Shown here: positions 25,723 through 35,116 of the stretch, piece by piece | Numbering within the stretch: position 1 is the stretch's first letter | Layout of the letters: every line of letters starts with the position of its first letter | NCBI RefSeq assembly: GCF_017301735.1 | Contig: NZ_CP071090.1 | Location: 7,368,001 to 7,432,000, forward strand | Length of the DNA: 64,000 bases | Source: Pyxidicoccus parkwaysis | GTDB lineage: Bacteria > Myxococcota > Myxococcia > Myxococcales > Myxococcaceae | Reading direction: 5' to 3' | Notes under the pieces: generated by a model | Told to the model about the DNA's origin: nothing | Seen by the model: the letters and a program-made list of their open reading frames with translations, nothing else | The model's database searches: none | Translations under genes and position numbers: made by a program

Positions 25723-26502
25723 ATGCTCAAGAGAGCGGCAGTCCTCGTGGTGAGCTGTGGCGCGTTGCTGTCCGGCTGTGGCGATGACGCGCGGAGCGAG
25801 AACAGCGAGAACCAGGAGGTCATCTCCAATCTGGTCCAGGCCGGGTTCCAGGCCAACGACATCCACGTCATCAAGGATGCCGTATACGTGGGAGGCGATG
25901 CTCACGTCACCCTCGAGGCGTCGCGGGAGCTGCTCCAGAACGGCGAGGGCAGCAAGGAGCACTACAGGACGACCAACCTCGTCGACACCTCCGTCGTGAG
26001 GAAGATCTGCATCAACCCTACCTCCACGTTCCTCACCTATCCCCTGCTCAGCCAGGGGCTCGACATGGCCATCGCCAACTACAACGCCCTGGGACTGTGC
26101 TTCACCATGGTGCGGGGCCCGGCCACCGGCTGCAACGCGAACATCACCGCGAACACCATGGCCGGCACCGGAGGCTCCGCGGGCTTCCCCTCGGGCGGCA
26201 GGCCCTACTCGTCCATCAGCATCGGCGTGGGGCTGAACTCCACCAACGTCGACATGGTCGAGCACGTCATCACCCACGAGCTCGGTCACACCATCGGGCT
26301 GCGCCACTCGGACTACTACGCTCAGACCGGGTGCGGCACCAGCGAAGGGAGCGCTGGCGTGGGTGCCATCCTCATCCCCGGGACGCCCACCACGTCCCTG
26401 CCGGGGATGTCCATCATGAACGCCTGCATCCCACCGAACCCCACCGGCGAGTTCACCAGCTATGACATCACCGCCATCCGGTACCTCTACGGCGGCTGCT
26501 GA
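25723..26502 (+). CDS. M57-type zinc metalloprotease lipoprotein
   Basis: This gene encodes 259 residues and is a tandem paralogue of the preceding gene. The signal ends LLSGC. The zinc site HELGHTIGLRH lies at residues 185-195. The two proteins share the N-terminal segment (QAGF.A.DI.V..DAVYVGGDA) and the post-zinc region (AGVGAILIPGTP.T). It stops with the catalytic domain (IRYLYGGC) and has no trefoil module. GAGGGAGA precedes the start. A strong terminator follows, so the two proteases probably form one transcription unit. Confidence 0.87.
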   Translation: MLKRAAVLVVSCGALLSGCGDDARSENSENQEVISNLVQAGFQANDIHVIKDAVYVGGDAHVTLEASRELLQNGEGSKEHYRTTNLVDTSVVRKICINPTSTFLTYPLLSQGLDMAIANYNALGLCFTMVRGPATGCNANITANTMAGTGGSAGFPSGGRPYSSISIGVGLNSTNVDMVEHVITHELGHTIGLRHSDYYAQTGCGTSEGSAGVGAILIPGTPTTSLPGMSIMNACIPPNPTGEFTSYDITAIRYLYGGC

Positions 26503-26522
26503 GCTCGGCGGTTGAAGAGCGG

Positions 26523-26553
26523 GCCCCGTGGCGCATCCTCGGCGCCACGGGGC
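26523..26553. terminator. strong hairpin terminator after the proteases
   Basis: GCCCCGTGGCGC (26523-26534) pairs over 12 bases with GCGCCACGGGGC (26542-26553) across a seven-base loop. It separates the protease unit from the convergent hydrolase gene. Confidence 0.7.
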
Positions 26554-26576
26554 TCGCTTCGCCGCCCGGTGCCGGC

Positions 26577-27557
26577 TCAGGCCACACGCCACAAGCGCCG
26601 CGCCTCCTCGGCGATGACGTCAGGGAACTCCTCCTGGAAGAACAGCTTCGCTCCGGGCACGAAGCGGATGCCCTGGGAGCGGGGGAACGTGCGGTCGAGG
26701 TAGTGCGCGTCCGCCTGCGGGAAGATGTCATCGCTCGCGCCCCACACCATTCGCACCGGGACCTGGCTGCGGCGGAGGTCCGCTTCGATGCCGGCCAGCG
26801 GGTTGGGCGCCAGCGCGACGTGGAACGCGTGGTACTGAGCCCTGCGCAACGGCGAGCTCACCAGCGGCGTGACGTAGTACTCGAGGGTCTCCTCGGCGAA
26901 GCGGCTGGGGTCCCGAAAGACGCCCGCGCCGAACGTCGAGCGCGCCAGCGCCGTGTCGGTCAGCCAGCGGGCGGTTGCGTCCGCGAGTGTCCCGGCGCGT
27001 GCCATCTCAATCACCGGCATGACCTTGGGTGGAGGGCTGTTGGGCTCGGTGTCGCAGTCCGTCAGCAGCAGCGTCCGGACGCGCTCGGGGTGACGGACCA
27101 GGAACAACTGCGCGACTGCGCCCCCGCTGTCACTGGCGATGATGTCGACCGCGGAGATACCAAGCGCGTCGAGCAGCGCCGCGAGCATCGAGGCCTGGGC
27201 ATCGGCCGCCAGTGACTGATGCTCCGGCACCTCCGAGTAGCCGAGGCCCATGAAGTCCGGGGCGATACATCGCCGCGAGGAGGACAACCTGTCGATGGCG
27301 CCGCGCCATTGAAAGCCATTGAGCGGTGCGCCGTGGAGGAACAGCGCCGCGTCTCCCGAGCCGCGCTCGACATAGGCAATCCTTCCGAACGGGAGGTTTG
27401 CGAAACGCCGCGTCGCTCGAAACGCCGCCGCGTCCAGCGGTTGCGACGGGGCCGCTCCCACCACCGCGCGGCCGGTGTCCACGCGCGACACACAACCACT
27501 GACGACACCGGCGGCGAACGTGGCGCCGGTCCACTTCAAGAACTGTCTGCGTTCCAT
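26577..27557 (-). CDS. Tat-exported alpha/beta hydrolase lipoprotein, probably lacking the catalytic His
   Basis: This gene encodes 326 residues from ATG 27557. The N-terminus ERRQFLKW is a twin-arginine motif and the hydrophobic stretch ends VVSGC, so it is likely a Tat lipoprotein. The fold is that of haloalkane-dehalogenase/epoxide-hydrolase relatives: FLHGAPLNGFQW (oxyanion loop), DSGGAVAQ at the nucleophile elbow with Asp, and WGASDDIFP carrying the acid. The expected GAGHFLQEE motif reads GAKLFFQEE, so the usual histidine position holds Leu. Either the enzyme is inactive or it uses another residue. It is divergent from an AraC regulator (127-base gap). Confidence 0.8.
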   Translation of the reverse strand: MERRQFLKWTGATFAAGVVSGCVSRVDTGRAVVGAAPSQPLDAAAFRATRRFANLPFGRIAYVERGSGDAALFLHGAPLNGFQWRGAIDRLSSSRRCIAPDFMGLGYSEVPEHQSLAADAQASMLAALLDALGISAVDIIASDSGGAVAQLFLVRHPERVRTLLLTDCDTEPNSPPPKVMPVIEMARAGTLADATARWLTDTALARSTFGAGVFRDPSRFAEETLEYYVTPLVSSPLRRAQYHAFHVALAPNPLAGIEADLRRSQVPVRMVWGASDDIFPQADAHYLDRTFPRSQGIRFVPGAKLFFQEEFPDVIAEEARRLWRVA

Positions 27558-27684
27558 CCCGAGTCTCCAGACGACGAGTGCTGTCACATGAGTCGCACTG
27601 CCGCCGCCGCCGCGCGCGCACGGACGGCCGGTAACCGGCACGAACGGATGATTCCGGCGCTTGCAAGAAGGCGGGGCCACGGGG

Positions 27685-28608
27685 ATGGTGGAGGCGATGA
27701 GCGACAGACCCTCGTGCTACCCGGGCCCTCCGGCCGCGCTGCTGTCGGGCGTAGACCCCAGGCGCCTGCCGCTACTCGACGTGCTCACGTCCCCCGTTCC
27801 CTCCGGGCTGTTCAACTCGCCGGTGGATGGCCGTCACGTGCTCTGTCTCCACGTAGGCGACCCGGTCCCCGTCACCTACCGTGTGGGCAACCATGAGCGG
27901 AAGGGAGTCCGGCTCAATGGGCAGTACTGCGTCGTGCCCGCGGGCTCCAGCACCCGGTGGACGGTGTCCCGGCCCGCGACGTCGCTGCTGCTCCGGCTGA
28001 CGCCCTTGCTCCTGCGGGACACCGGAGAGGCGATGGGCCTGGGCTCGCGAAGCGCGGAGCTCGACCCCGCGATTCACATCCGCGACGCCCAGGTCGAGCG
28101 CATCGGCTGGATGATGCAGGCGGAGGACCATGACGGCTATCCGGGCGGCCGGCTGTTCACGGACAGCCTCGCCTCCGCGCTCGCCGCGCGCCTCCTGGCG
28201 CTCCAGACGCGCAAGGGCACCTCGGATGACAGGCCCGTGCACGCGCTGCCGGCGTGGCGGCTGCGCCACGTGCTCGAATACATCGAGGCGCACCTCGACG
28301 AAGACCTCACCCTCGCCGAGCTCGCGGGCGTGGCGGGCTTCAGCCTGTCGCACTTCAAGCCGCTGTTCAAAAAGGCCACGGGCATGCCGGTCCATCGCTT
28401 CGTGCTCGAGCGCCGCGTGGAGCGCGCGCGGCTGCGCCTGCTCGAAGGCGGAGCAACCCTGACGGACATCGCGCTGGAGGCGGGCTTCGCGCACCCGAGC
28501 CACATGGCCCGCTGCATGCGCCGCGTGCTGGGGTTGAGCCCCTCGCAGGTGCGTGCCCAGGGCCCTGGCGAGCCCCGGCTCCGTGTCAGGCCGGGCCGCG
28601 CTTCCTGA
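27685..28608 (+). CDS. AraC family transcriptional regulator
   Basis: This gene encodes 307 residues from ATG 27685 (ATG 27697 and TTG 27661 are in frame and not excluded). The N-terminal half is a cupin-like ligand domain (LFNSPVDGRHVLCLHVG). The C-terminal 110 residues hold the two AraC helix-turn-helix units: LAELAGVAGFSLSHFKPLFKK and then LTDIALEAGFAHPSHMAR. It probably controls the divergent alpha/beta hydrolase. It ends 15 bases before the convergent porin gene. Confidence 0.85.
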   Translation: MVEAMSDRPSCYPGPPAALLSGVDPRRLPLLDVLTSPVPSGLFNSPVDGRHVLCLHVGDPVPVTYRVGNHERKGVRLNGQYCVVPAGSSTRWTVSRPATSLLLRLTPLLLRDTGEAMGLGSRSAELDPAIHIRDAQVERIGWMMQAEDHDGYPGGRLFTDSLASALAARLLALQTRKGTSDDRPVHALPAWRLRHVLEYIEAHLDEDLTLAELAGVAGFSLSHFKPLFKKATGMPVHRFVLERRVERARLRLLEGGATLTDIALEAGFAHPSHMARCMRRVLGLSPSQVRAQGPGEPRLRVRPGRAS

Positions 28609-28623
28609 GCGGGCCCGCGCGTC

Positions 28624-29853
28624 TCATTCCTCCGTCTTGAACCGGAAGAGGTGGTTGAAGGAGTACTTCATCGAGAACTGCACGCGGAAGTCGTCATAGA
28701 CGTAGCCACCGCGGTGGTTGCGGCGCTGGCCCCACTGGACCTCCGGCCCGAGCAGGAAGTCCTCCGTGGGATGGAACAGCACGTTGGCCAGGGCGTAGTG
28801 CCCGGCGCTGAAGGCCGTGTCGCCCTGGCCATTGGAGTTGCGCACGTCCACGTACGAGTGTCCCAACGTGCTGGTGAGCCACGGCGCCCACGTCAGGTCG
28901 AGGAAGGCCACGGTGCCCAGCACATCCAGGGCCTGGCCTTCCAGCGGCCGCGTCGCGCTCTCGGGATTCGTCTTCACGGCGATGTCCGCTCCGGCGTCGT
29001 TCATGTAGTTCTCGATGGCGGAGCCGTAGACGACCTGGAGCCTGAGGAGTGCCTTCTTCCAGGGGAACTTGATGTTCGAGCTCAGGTTGACGCCCCAGCC
29101 GACCGCGTCGCCGGAGAGGTCCATCGCGTCGGTGCCCAGGTCATCCCACTTGAGGTAGCGGAGGATGCCCGCGAGCTGCACGTGGCCGAAGGCGCCGGAG
29201 TACTTGTAGTGGGCCACGAGGTCAGGGGTCGGGAAGCGAGAGGTGACGCCCTCCAGCTCGAGGCTCTGGGCGAACTTGTCGAGGTCCGCCGAGCCGCCCG
29301 GGCTTTCGATGGAGACGTGCACCTCGTGCATCCCCTGGAGCGGACGCCAGCGAATCTGGGCGTTCCGGAAGAGCACCATGCCACTGGGTCCCCAGTACTC
29401 GATGGAGTTGGGGAACACGTCGGGGTCCATGAACCCGCTCCACGTCTGGCCGCCGCCGAACTGCCCGAGCTCACCGAAGGCGTGTCTCAGCCGGAAGGTC
29501 GTCTTGCCCGCGTCGTCGCCGACGCCGAAGAGCTCCGCCTCCAGGTGGACCTTCAGCTCGCCCAGGGCCGTGGGCGCGTAGCTCTTCAAACCAAACCGGC
29601 TCTGCCGGACGCCGAAGAACGTCCGGCCCTCACCGCCGAACTCGCCGTCGAACGAGGGCAGCTTGGTGGGCCGCACGACGTCGAACCAGTCCGGGTCGAT
29701 GGTGCCGAAGTTGTAGCCCGTGTCGACCATCGCGAACCCGTAGACCTCCAGCCGGAGCCCGGAAGGCTTCTCCTCCTCCTGGGCACTCGCCGGAAGCGCG
29801 CAGAGGCTTCCCAGCACGAGGAGTCCCGTCACAGCCCATCCCACGATTCGCAT
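28624..29853 (-). CDS. DcaP-like outer-membrane porin
   Basis: This gene encodes 409 residues from ATG 29853 after GGGGGGA. A signal peptide ends ALPASA. The mature protein starts LRLEVYGFAMVDTGYNFG and continues with alternating beta-strand patterns (VRQSRFGLKSYAP, LKVHLEAELFG, LRHAFGELG) to a terminal SMKYSFNHLFRFKTEE. The pattern matches DcaP-type porins, which form outer-membrane channels for dicarboxylates and other small anions. No uptake or catabolic gene is adjacent, so the substrate is open. Confidence 0.78.
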   Translation of the reverse strand: MRIVGWAVTGLLVLGSLCALPASAQEEEKPSGLRLEVYGFAMVDTGYNFGTIDPDWFDVVRPTKLPSFDGEFGGEGRTFFGVRQSRFGLKSYAPTALGELKVHLEAELFGVGDDAGKTTFRLRHAFGELGQFGGGQTWSGFMDPDVFPNSIEYWGPSGMVLFRNAQIRWRPLQGMHEVHVSIESPGGSADLDKFAQSLELEGVTSRFPTPDLVAHYKYSGAFGHVQLAGILRYLKWDDLGTDAMDLSGDAVGWGVNLSSNIKFPWKKALLRLQVVYGSAIENYMNDAGADIAVKTNPESATRPLEGQALDVLGTVAFLDLTWAPWLTSTLGHSYVDVRNSNGQGDTAFSAGHYALANVLFHPTEDFLLGPEVQWGQRRNHRGGYVYDDFRVQFSMKYSFNHLFRFKTEE

Positions 29854-30154
29854 CAGGTGTTCCCCCCGGGCGCGAGAGACTGGGTACAGGGTGCTGGATG
29901 CGTCAACGCACCCGAGGGCGACGCCGCGCCCTCCGCAGCCCACCGGACATCGCGAGCCACGGCGGTGTTCACGAGGGGGGCCGCGTCGTCCGGTGCACTC
30001 CGGGCTGCCCTCCGGTGACTGCCTGCCCGTGCCGGGCGCGCGGTGACGCGGTTCCCGCGCGCTCCTCCTGCTGAAAGGCGCTCATTCCGGGAGCCGTCGT
30101 CCCACCGGGTGACAGTCCGGCGGCGGCAAGGCAGTCTTCGCACAGGAGGAAGCG
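29854..30154. other. 301-base divergent intergenic region
   Basis: This lies between the porin and the zinc-ribbon gene, which are transcribed away from each other. It should hold both promoters, but I see no recognisable box or dyad apart from the AGGAGG before 30155. Confidence 0.4.
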
Positions 30155-30865
30155 ATGCAAGCGCGTTGCGAGCAGTGCGGCGAGCCGCTCCCGGGCCTTG
30201 CGCCCGGCTACGTCCTTCTCACGTGCCGTCAATGCCGCACGACGTACCATGTGCGCGACGACGGCCGCTTCCGTCGCGTGGGGAGCCCGGAGCCCTCGGG
30301 TGCCGAGGCGCCCCATGGCGCCGTCTCCGTGGCGCCGCCCAACTTCGTCCTGGCGCAGGGCGACGGGACGCTGCGCGTCGGGTGGATGGCGCCCTCCTTC
30401 GACGCGCTCTACATGATGCTGGGCATCCTGCTCGCCGCGCTCCTGGCCGCCGTGCGGTTCATGGACGTCGTCGCGACCTTCGAGGCCTTCCAGTGGACCC
30501 TCGTGGGAGTAGCGCTGGTGCTGGGCCTCTACCCGGCCATCGCGGCGGCCTACAACATGACCTGGCTGGAGATGCAGGGGCACACGCTCCGCATCTCCTC
30601 GAAGCCCCTGCCCATGTTCGGCTCCGTCACGGTGGACGTGCGAACTTTGCACAGCGTCTTCGTGCAGGGCTTCACCCGGAAGGGAGGCAAGGGGCTCATC
30701 GAGCTCAAGCGCTTCGCCGTGCGCGTCAAGACGCGGGACGGGCAGAAGCTCACACTGGTGGGAGGCTTCGAGAACGAGGCGGAACCCACGTGGCTCGTCG
30801 GAGTCCTCCGCCGGCATCTGGGATTGAAGGACGGTCCCTGGGACACGGAGCCCTCTCGCAACTGA
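30155..30865 (+). CDS. zinc-ribbon membrane protein
   Basis: This gene encodes 236 residues; AGGAGG precedes ATG 30155. Residues 5-27 form a zinc ribbon (CEQCGEPL, then CRQC). Two membrane helices follow at about 86-106 and 113-133. The C-terminal 90 residues (MTWLEMQGHTLRISSKP to the end) resemble a bacterial PH-like domain of predicted strands. Topology places the ribbon and the C-terminal domain in the cytoplasm. No function is known; it is not linked to its neighbours. Confidence 0.65.
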   Translation: MQARCEQCGEPLPGLAPGYVLLTCRQCRTTYHVRDDGRFRRVGSPEPSGAEAPHGAVSVAPPNFVLAQGDGTLRVGWMAPSFDALYMMLGILLAALLAAVRFMDVVATFEAFQWTLVGVALVLGLYPAIAAAYNMTWLEMQGHTLRISSKPLPMFGSVTVDVRTLHSVFVQGFTRKGGKGLIELKRFAVRVKTRDGQKLTLVGGFENEAEPTWLVGVLRRHLGLKDGPWDTEPSRN

Positions 30866-31046
30866 TGTTGCAAGGCCAGGTCCAGCGATGGCCTGGTGGC
30901 CGGGTCCTGTCACCCGGAGCAGGGATTCACCTCCACACCGCAACGATTCCCAAACACCCGCACGCGCGCGCGCCATTTCCCGGGCCTGACTCCGTTGGAG
31001 GAGGAGACACCCCACACCCGTGGGGCTCCTGCTCGCGAGGCCCTCG

Positions 31047-32711
31047 ATGCGACTGCTCCCGCCCATCCCCCGGGCACTGCTGTCCGCCTGTGTGCTGCTG
31101 CTGTCCGTGCTCTCCGGCTGCAAGGACGCCCCCGCCCCAGGGCCCTCGCCCGATGCCAGTACGCAGACGCCTGGCGAGGACTCGGGCACCGACGCCGGCA
31201 CCGTTGTCACCTGGGACGGCGGCTACACGGCCTTGGAGGAGCACGGCGACTGGGAGGACCGCGGCCGCTTCGCCCCGTGCACCTTCGACTCGCAGGGGAA
31301 CCCCTCTTCCGTCTCCTGCGAGGACCTGGCCCGCTACGACCTGTCGCAGTGTGATGCGGACGCGCTCGCCAGCGTGGAGTCCTTCGGCATCTACGGGGCC
31401 GACGTGCGCGCCGAGACGCGTCTGGCCGATGGTGGCACTCGCATCTCGGGCATCTCCGTCGGCTTCAAGCTCGAGGCGGATGGAGGCGGCACCCTGAGTG
31501 GCACGCCCTTCAGGAACCGCATCATGGACGGGGGCACCTTCTTCCTCTCCACCGCGCGCACGGGCCCTCTTCCCGGGACCACGCTCACCGCACTCGCCGG
31601 CTGCAAGGTGCCCTCACCCGGCATCATCACCGGCTGCTACGCCCGCTGCCGCGACGGGCGGTTCACCCAGTCCGGCACCTTCGAGGCCCACCGCATCCCC
31701 TGGGCCGGGGGCGAGCCGGAGTCCTCCGGCGGCATGCGGCTGCTCTCCGAGTCACCTGTCCTGCTCGGCGAAGCCGTGGACGTCTACGTGACGAAAAATC
31801 ACGCCTACGTCGTCTCCCTGCCCGCCCGTGGCATCGACGGCGGCCTCACCGTCTTCGACGTGACGGACCGGGAGCACCCCATCTTCAAGGCGTCCATCAG
31901 CCTCCCCGGGGACAACTACTGGAACGGCGTCTGGGCCAAGGGGGACGCGCTCTATGTCGCCAGCTCGGCCACGGGCGTCGTCGTCTTCGACATCTCCAAC
32001 CCCGGTGCCCCCGAATTCGTCCGCACCGTCCCTGGCACAGGTGACTTCGGCGCGCACACGGTCCTCGTCGATGGGGACCGGCTCTACGCCATGTCTGCCT
32101 ATGACCCGCTGCTCGTCTTCGACGTCTCCCATCCCCTGCAGCCCGTGCTGCGACAGACCATCTCCCCGCCTCCGGACGGCAACAGCGCCCCGCATGATGC
32201 CTTCGCCTACGAGGGGCGCCTCTATGTCAGCAACTCGTTCGGCGGCTACGCGGTCCTGGACGTCACCGACCTGGACAACGTCCGGTTCCTTGGCCAGTAC
32301 GTGCACGGCAACTATGCCCACAACAGCGCCGTGGGCACCTTCGCCGGACGCACCATCGCCTTCGAGGGCGCCGAGTCCGCCGGTGCGCACGTGCGCGTGC
32401 TGGACGTCACCGACCCCGCCCACATCGTCAAGATGGGCGAGTTCAAGATGCGCCCCGTGACCTCCGTCCACAACATCCTCCTCAAGGGCACCCGGCTCTA
32501 CGTCGCCTGGTACCAGGAGGGCGTGCGCGTGCTGGACGTGTCCATACCTCCCCAGCCGCGTCAGGTGGCGCACTTCAACACCTTCCGGGAGACCCACCCC
32601 GAGGCAACAGACACCATCGGGGCAGGCACCTTCGGCATCCGCGTCCCCGACGACGGGTACGTGTATGCCGCGGACTCCCTGCGCGGCCTGCTCATCTTCA
32701 ACGAGCCCTGA
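31047..32711 (+). CDS. LVIVD-repeat lipoprotein
   Basis: This gene encodes 554 residues from ATG 31047. The signal ends SVLSGC. After a Pro/Asp/Thr-rich linker and an N-terminal Cys-containing domain (to about residue 215), the C-terminal half is a propeller of LVIVD-type repeats: GLTVFDVTDREHP, GVVVFDISNPGAP, LLVFDVSHPLQP, YAVLDVTDLDNV and VRVLDVTDPAHI. These repeats occur in secreted or surface proteins of myxobacteria and archaea and probably bind other surface molecules. No partner is evident. Confidence 0.85.
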   Translation: MRLLPPIPRALLSACVLLLSVLSGCKDAPAPGPSPDASTQTPGEDSGTDAGTVVTWDGGYTALEEHGDWEDRGRFAPCTFDSQGNPSSVSCEDLARYDLSQCDADALASVESFGIYGADVRAETRLADGGTRISGISVGFKLEADGGGTLSGTPFRNRIMDGGTFFLSTARTGPLPGTTLTALAGCKVPSPGIITGCYARCRDGRFTQSGTFEAHRIPWAGGEPESSGGMRLLSESPVLLGEAVDVYVTKNHAYVVSLPARGIDGGLTVFDVTDREHPIFKASISLPGDNYWNGVWAKGDALYVASSATGVVVFDISNPGAPEFVRTVPGTGDFGAHTVLVDGDRLYAMSAYDPLLVFDVSHPLQPVLRQTISPPPDGNSAPHDAFAYEGRLYVSNSFGGYAVLDVTDLDNVRFLGQYVHGNYAHNSAVGTFAGRTIAFEGAESAGAHVRVLDVTDPAHIVKMGEFKMRPVTSVHNILLKGTRLYVAWYQEGVRVLDVSIPPQPRQVAHFNTFRETHPEATDTIGAGTFGIRVPDDGYVYAADSLRGLLIFNEP

Positions 32712-32749
32712 AGCCAGGGTGGCGCGGGACGCCGCCCGCGTCCTTCCGG

Positions 32750-35116
32750 CTACTGCTCGAGGACGAGCACCCAGTCCCCCGTGCCCGTGCCGTTGTTGCC
32801 GGGGGGCGTGAAGGTGCGAGCGCCGCTGTTGGGGAAGGGAGAGCCGCTCACGGTGACATAGGTCCCCTGCGTCGGGTCGAACCACCGCGCGGTGGCCGGC
32901 CCGCTCAGCCGTGACATATCCACCGTCACCGTGCGGAGGCTCGGCACATAGGCGAGGCCGAAGGAGCCGTCGGCGGCCAGCGCGGCCACCGTGGAGTCCA
33001 GCCCGGGCGTCCCGAGGCCCGCGGTGAGGAACGTGTGCGCCGCGTCCGGCACCAGCTTCTCCCACCGGCGGCTGGAGAAGAGCGCCTTCACGTGCACCAT
33101 GTCGAGCGAGCCGCGCGCCTGGAGCTGGTCCTTCCAAAAGATGGGCGTGCCGAAGATGGGGTGGTTGTTGAAGTTCCAGATGGGGTTGCTGCCGAAGACC
33201 TGCCCCATGCCTCCCGACAAGAGGGCCTCGTACGCCTGCTGACGGATGCGTCCCTGCGTCGTGGTGGAGTGCTCGTTCTCGTAGAACGACTCGGTGAGGA
33301 AGAACGGGAGCCACGAGGCGCGCTGGTACTCCGTCAGGGCACGGGACTGGACCATGGACGCGAGGTTGCCCTCGGCCGGGTACGTGTAGACGTTGTCGAC
33401 ATCCAGCCAGCTCTCGCCAGCCCAGTACGCCAGCGCGGAGGTGGAGGGTGCACAGTGGACCGAGTGGAGGTGATTCGCGTCTCGCGACTTGATGCCATTC
33501 GCGATGGCGCGCACCAGGTCCTTTCCGGCGGCGGGCGGGCTGTAGTCACCACCCTGGACCCAGAGGATGTTGGGGAAGTCCTTGTAGCGCGCGCCCAGGA
33601 ACTCGCCGTAGGTCCGCAGCCGCGTCGTGCCGTTGGCCTCCAATTCCTGGTACCACCCCTCCGAGCCCCCGCCGATGCCCAGGTAGGCCGGGAGCAGGAG
33701 TATCTGGATGCCCTTCTCCGCCGCCTTCTGAATCACCCAGTCGGCGTGCGCGAAGTAGGCCTCGTTGGGCGTGGTGAAGTCCGCCAGGGTGCTGGAGGGC
33801 AGCGTCCCGGTGAAGGGACTGACGCCATAGGCGTTGAGGGGCGCGTTGGCGGCGAACTTGTGCTCGATGAGGTTCGCCACCACGGTGTTGAAGCCCTTCT
33901 GGCGCCGGTCCTCCAGGTACAGCTCCGCGTCCTCCTTACTGATGCCCACGAAGAGCGACCAGGCGGAGTCCCCGTGGAGCAGGAAGGGCTGGTTGTCCTG
34001 GCCGACGAGGTAGCGCAGGCCCGCCACGCGCTTCAGGGGATACGGCGAGGTGGACGCCACGTTGCTCACCAGCACCTGCGCGCCGGTGCTGGTGCTGGTG
34101 TTGCCCGCGACGTCTTTGGCGACGGCGGTCAACGTATGGTTGCCATTGACGACCGCCGTGGTGTCCCAGGACACGGAATAGGGCGGGCTCGTGTCCGCGC
34201 TCCCCAGCGGGACGCCGTCTACGAGGAAGGTGACACTGGCGACGCCCACGTTGTCGGACGCGGTGGCCGCGAGGGTGACGATGCCGGAGAGCGTGCTGCC
34301 CGCGCCCGGTGCGGTGAGGCTCACCGCTGGAGGCGTCGTGTCCGGTGTAACAGGGGCGATGGGCGTGTCCCTGTCGCTGATGATTTCCGCCGCGGTGAGG
34401 GCGCGGTTGTAGATGCGCACCTCGTCGATGAGGCCGGGGAAGTATTCACCCCAGACGCGATTGCCTCCGATGCGCAATTCGTTCGCCGAGACATCAATCG
34501 TGGCCGAGTCCGCGACGCTGGAGACGAGCGTCCCGTTGACGTACAGCGAGAACGTCGCGCCGTCATAGGTCGCCGCCAGGTGGGTCCACGTGTTGAGGGG
34601 AAGCCCCGAGCCTCCCAGCACATCGTGCTCGACGCCCCCGGAGACGAAGAAGGCGCTGGGGCGGTTCATGTCGGAGTTCGCATAGAGCACGTAGGCCATC
34701 TGCGAGGGCTTCTCCTTCATGATGACGGTCGGCCAGCGCGACAGCGCCGCCGTGGGTTGCACCCAGGCCGACAGCGTCATTCCCAGCGTCAAATTCAGCA
34801 GGTTCGAGTCCGGCACCGTCACGTAGTTGTTGTTGAACCCCAGGGCCCCACCGTACCGGCCCGTGGCCCACGTCTGTCCGGCGAGCGTGCCGTTCAGCCC
34901 ATTCCCAGACGCGTCCACGGCCGTCGTTCCGCTCCCCTCGTCGAACCCATAGGCCGCGACCAGGCCGGGGACGGCCAGGGCCTGACGCCCACTCCGTGCG
35001 CCGTCGGGAGCGTCGGACGTGGCGTCCCTGCATCCCCAGGAGAGGCTCCACACCGCCACCGCCGCCATCCATGACCTCGAGCTCCACCGTCCCGCGAGCC
35101 GCTGACCCCGCTCCAT
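32750..35116 (-). CDS. LamG/Ig/DUF4038 glycoside-hydrolase-like lipoprotein
   Basis: This gene encodes 788 residues; GGGAGG precedes ATG 35116. A signal ending SWGC suggests a lipoprotein. Domains in order are a LamG/concanavalin-type domain (about 50-240; YGFDEGSGTTAVDASG, then GLIDEVRIYNRAL), a bacterial Ig-like domain (about 265-350), and a DUF4038 TIM-barrel (about 355-680; FLLHGDSAWSLF, RRQKGFNTVVANL, NILWVQGGDY). A collagen-binding-type beta domain closes the chain. DUF4038 belongs to glycosidases such as the GH140 apiosidases. It likely degrades plant or microbial polysaccharide outside the cell. Confidence 0.83.
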   Translation of the reverse strand: MERGQRLAGRWSSRSWMAAVAVWSLSWGCRDATSDAPDGARSGRQALAVPGLVAAYGFDEGSGTTAVDASGNGLNGTLAGQTWATGRYGGALGFNNNYVTVPDSNLLNLTLGMTLSAWVQPTAALSRWPTVIMKEKPSQMAYVLYANSDMNRPSAFFVSGGVEHDVLGGSGLPLNTWTHLAATYDGATFSLYVNGTLVSSVADSATIDVSANELRIGGNRVWGEYFPGLIDEVRIYNRALTAAEIISDRDTPIAPVTPDTTPPAVSLTAPGAGSTLSGIVTLAATASDNVGVASVTFLVDGVPLGSADTSPPYSVSWDTTAVVNGNHTLTAVAKDVAGNTSTSTGAQVLVSNVASTSPYPLKRVAGLRYLVGQDNQPFLLHGDSAWSLFVGISKEDAELYLEDRRQKGFNTVVANLIEHKFAANAPLNAYGVSPFTGTLPSSTLADFTTPNEAYFAHADWVIQKAAEKGIQILLLPAYLGIGGGSEGWYQELEANGTTRLRTYGEFLGARYKDFPNILWVQGGDYSPPAAGKDLVRAIANGIKSRDANHLHSVHCAPSTSALAYWAGESWLDVDNVYTYPAEGNLASMVQSRALTEYQRASWLPFFLTESFYENEHSTTTQGRIRQQAYEALLSGGMGQVFGSNPIWNFNNHPIFGTPIFWKDQLQARGSLDMVHVKALFSSRRWEKLVPDAAHTFLTAGLGTPGLDSTVAALAADGSFGLAYVPSLRTVTVDMSRLSGPATARWFDPTQGTYVTVSGSPFPNSGARTFTPPGNNGTGTGDWVLVLEQ

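Noticed and set aside
33035..35074. 679-codon plus-strand open frame
   Set aside because: Antisense to the DUF4038/LamG gene, rich in Arg, Gly and Val, with no motif.
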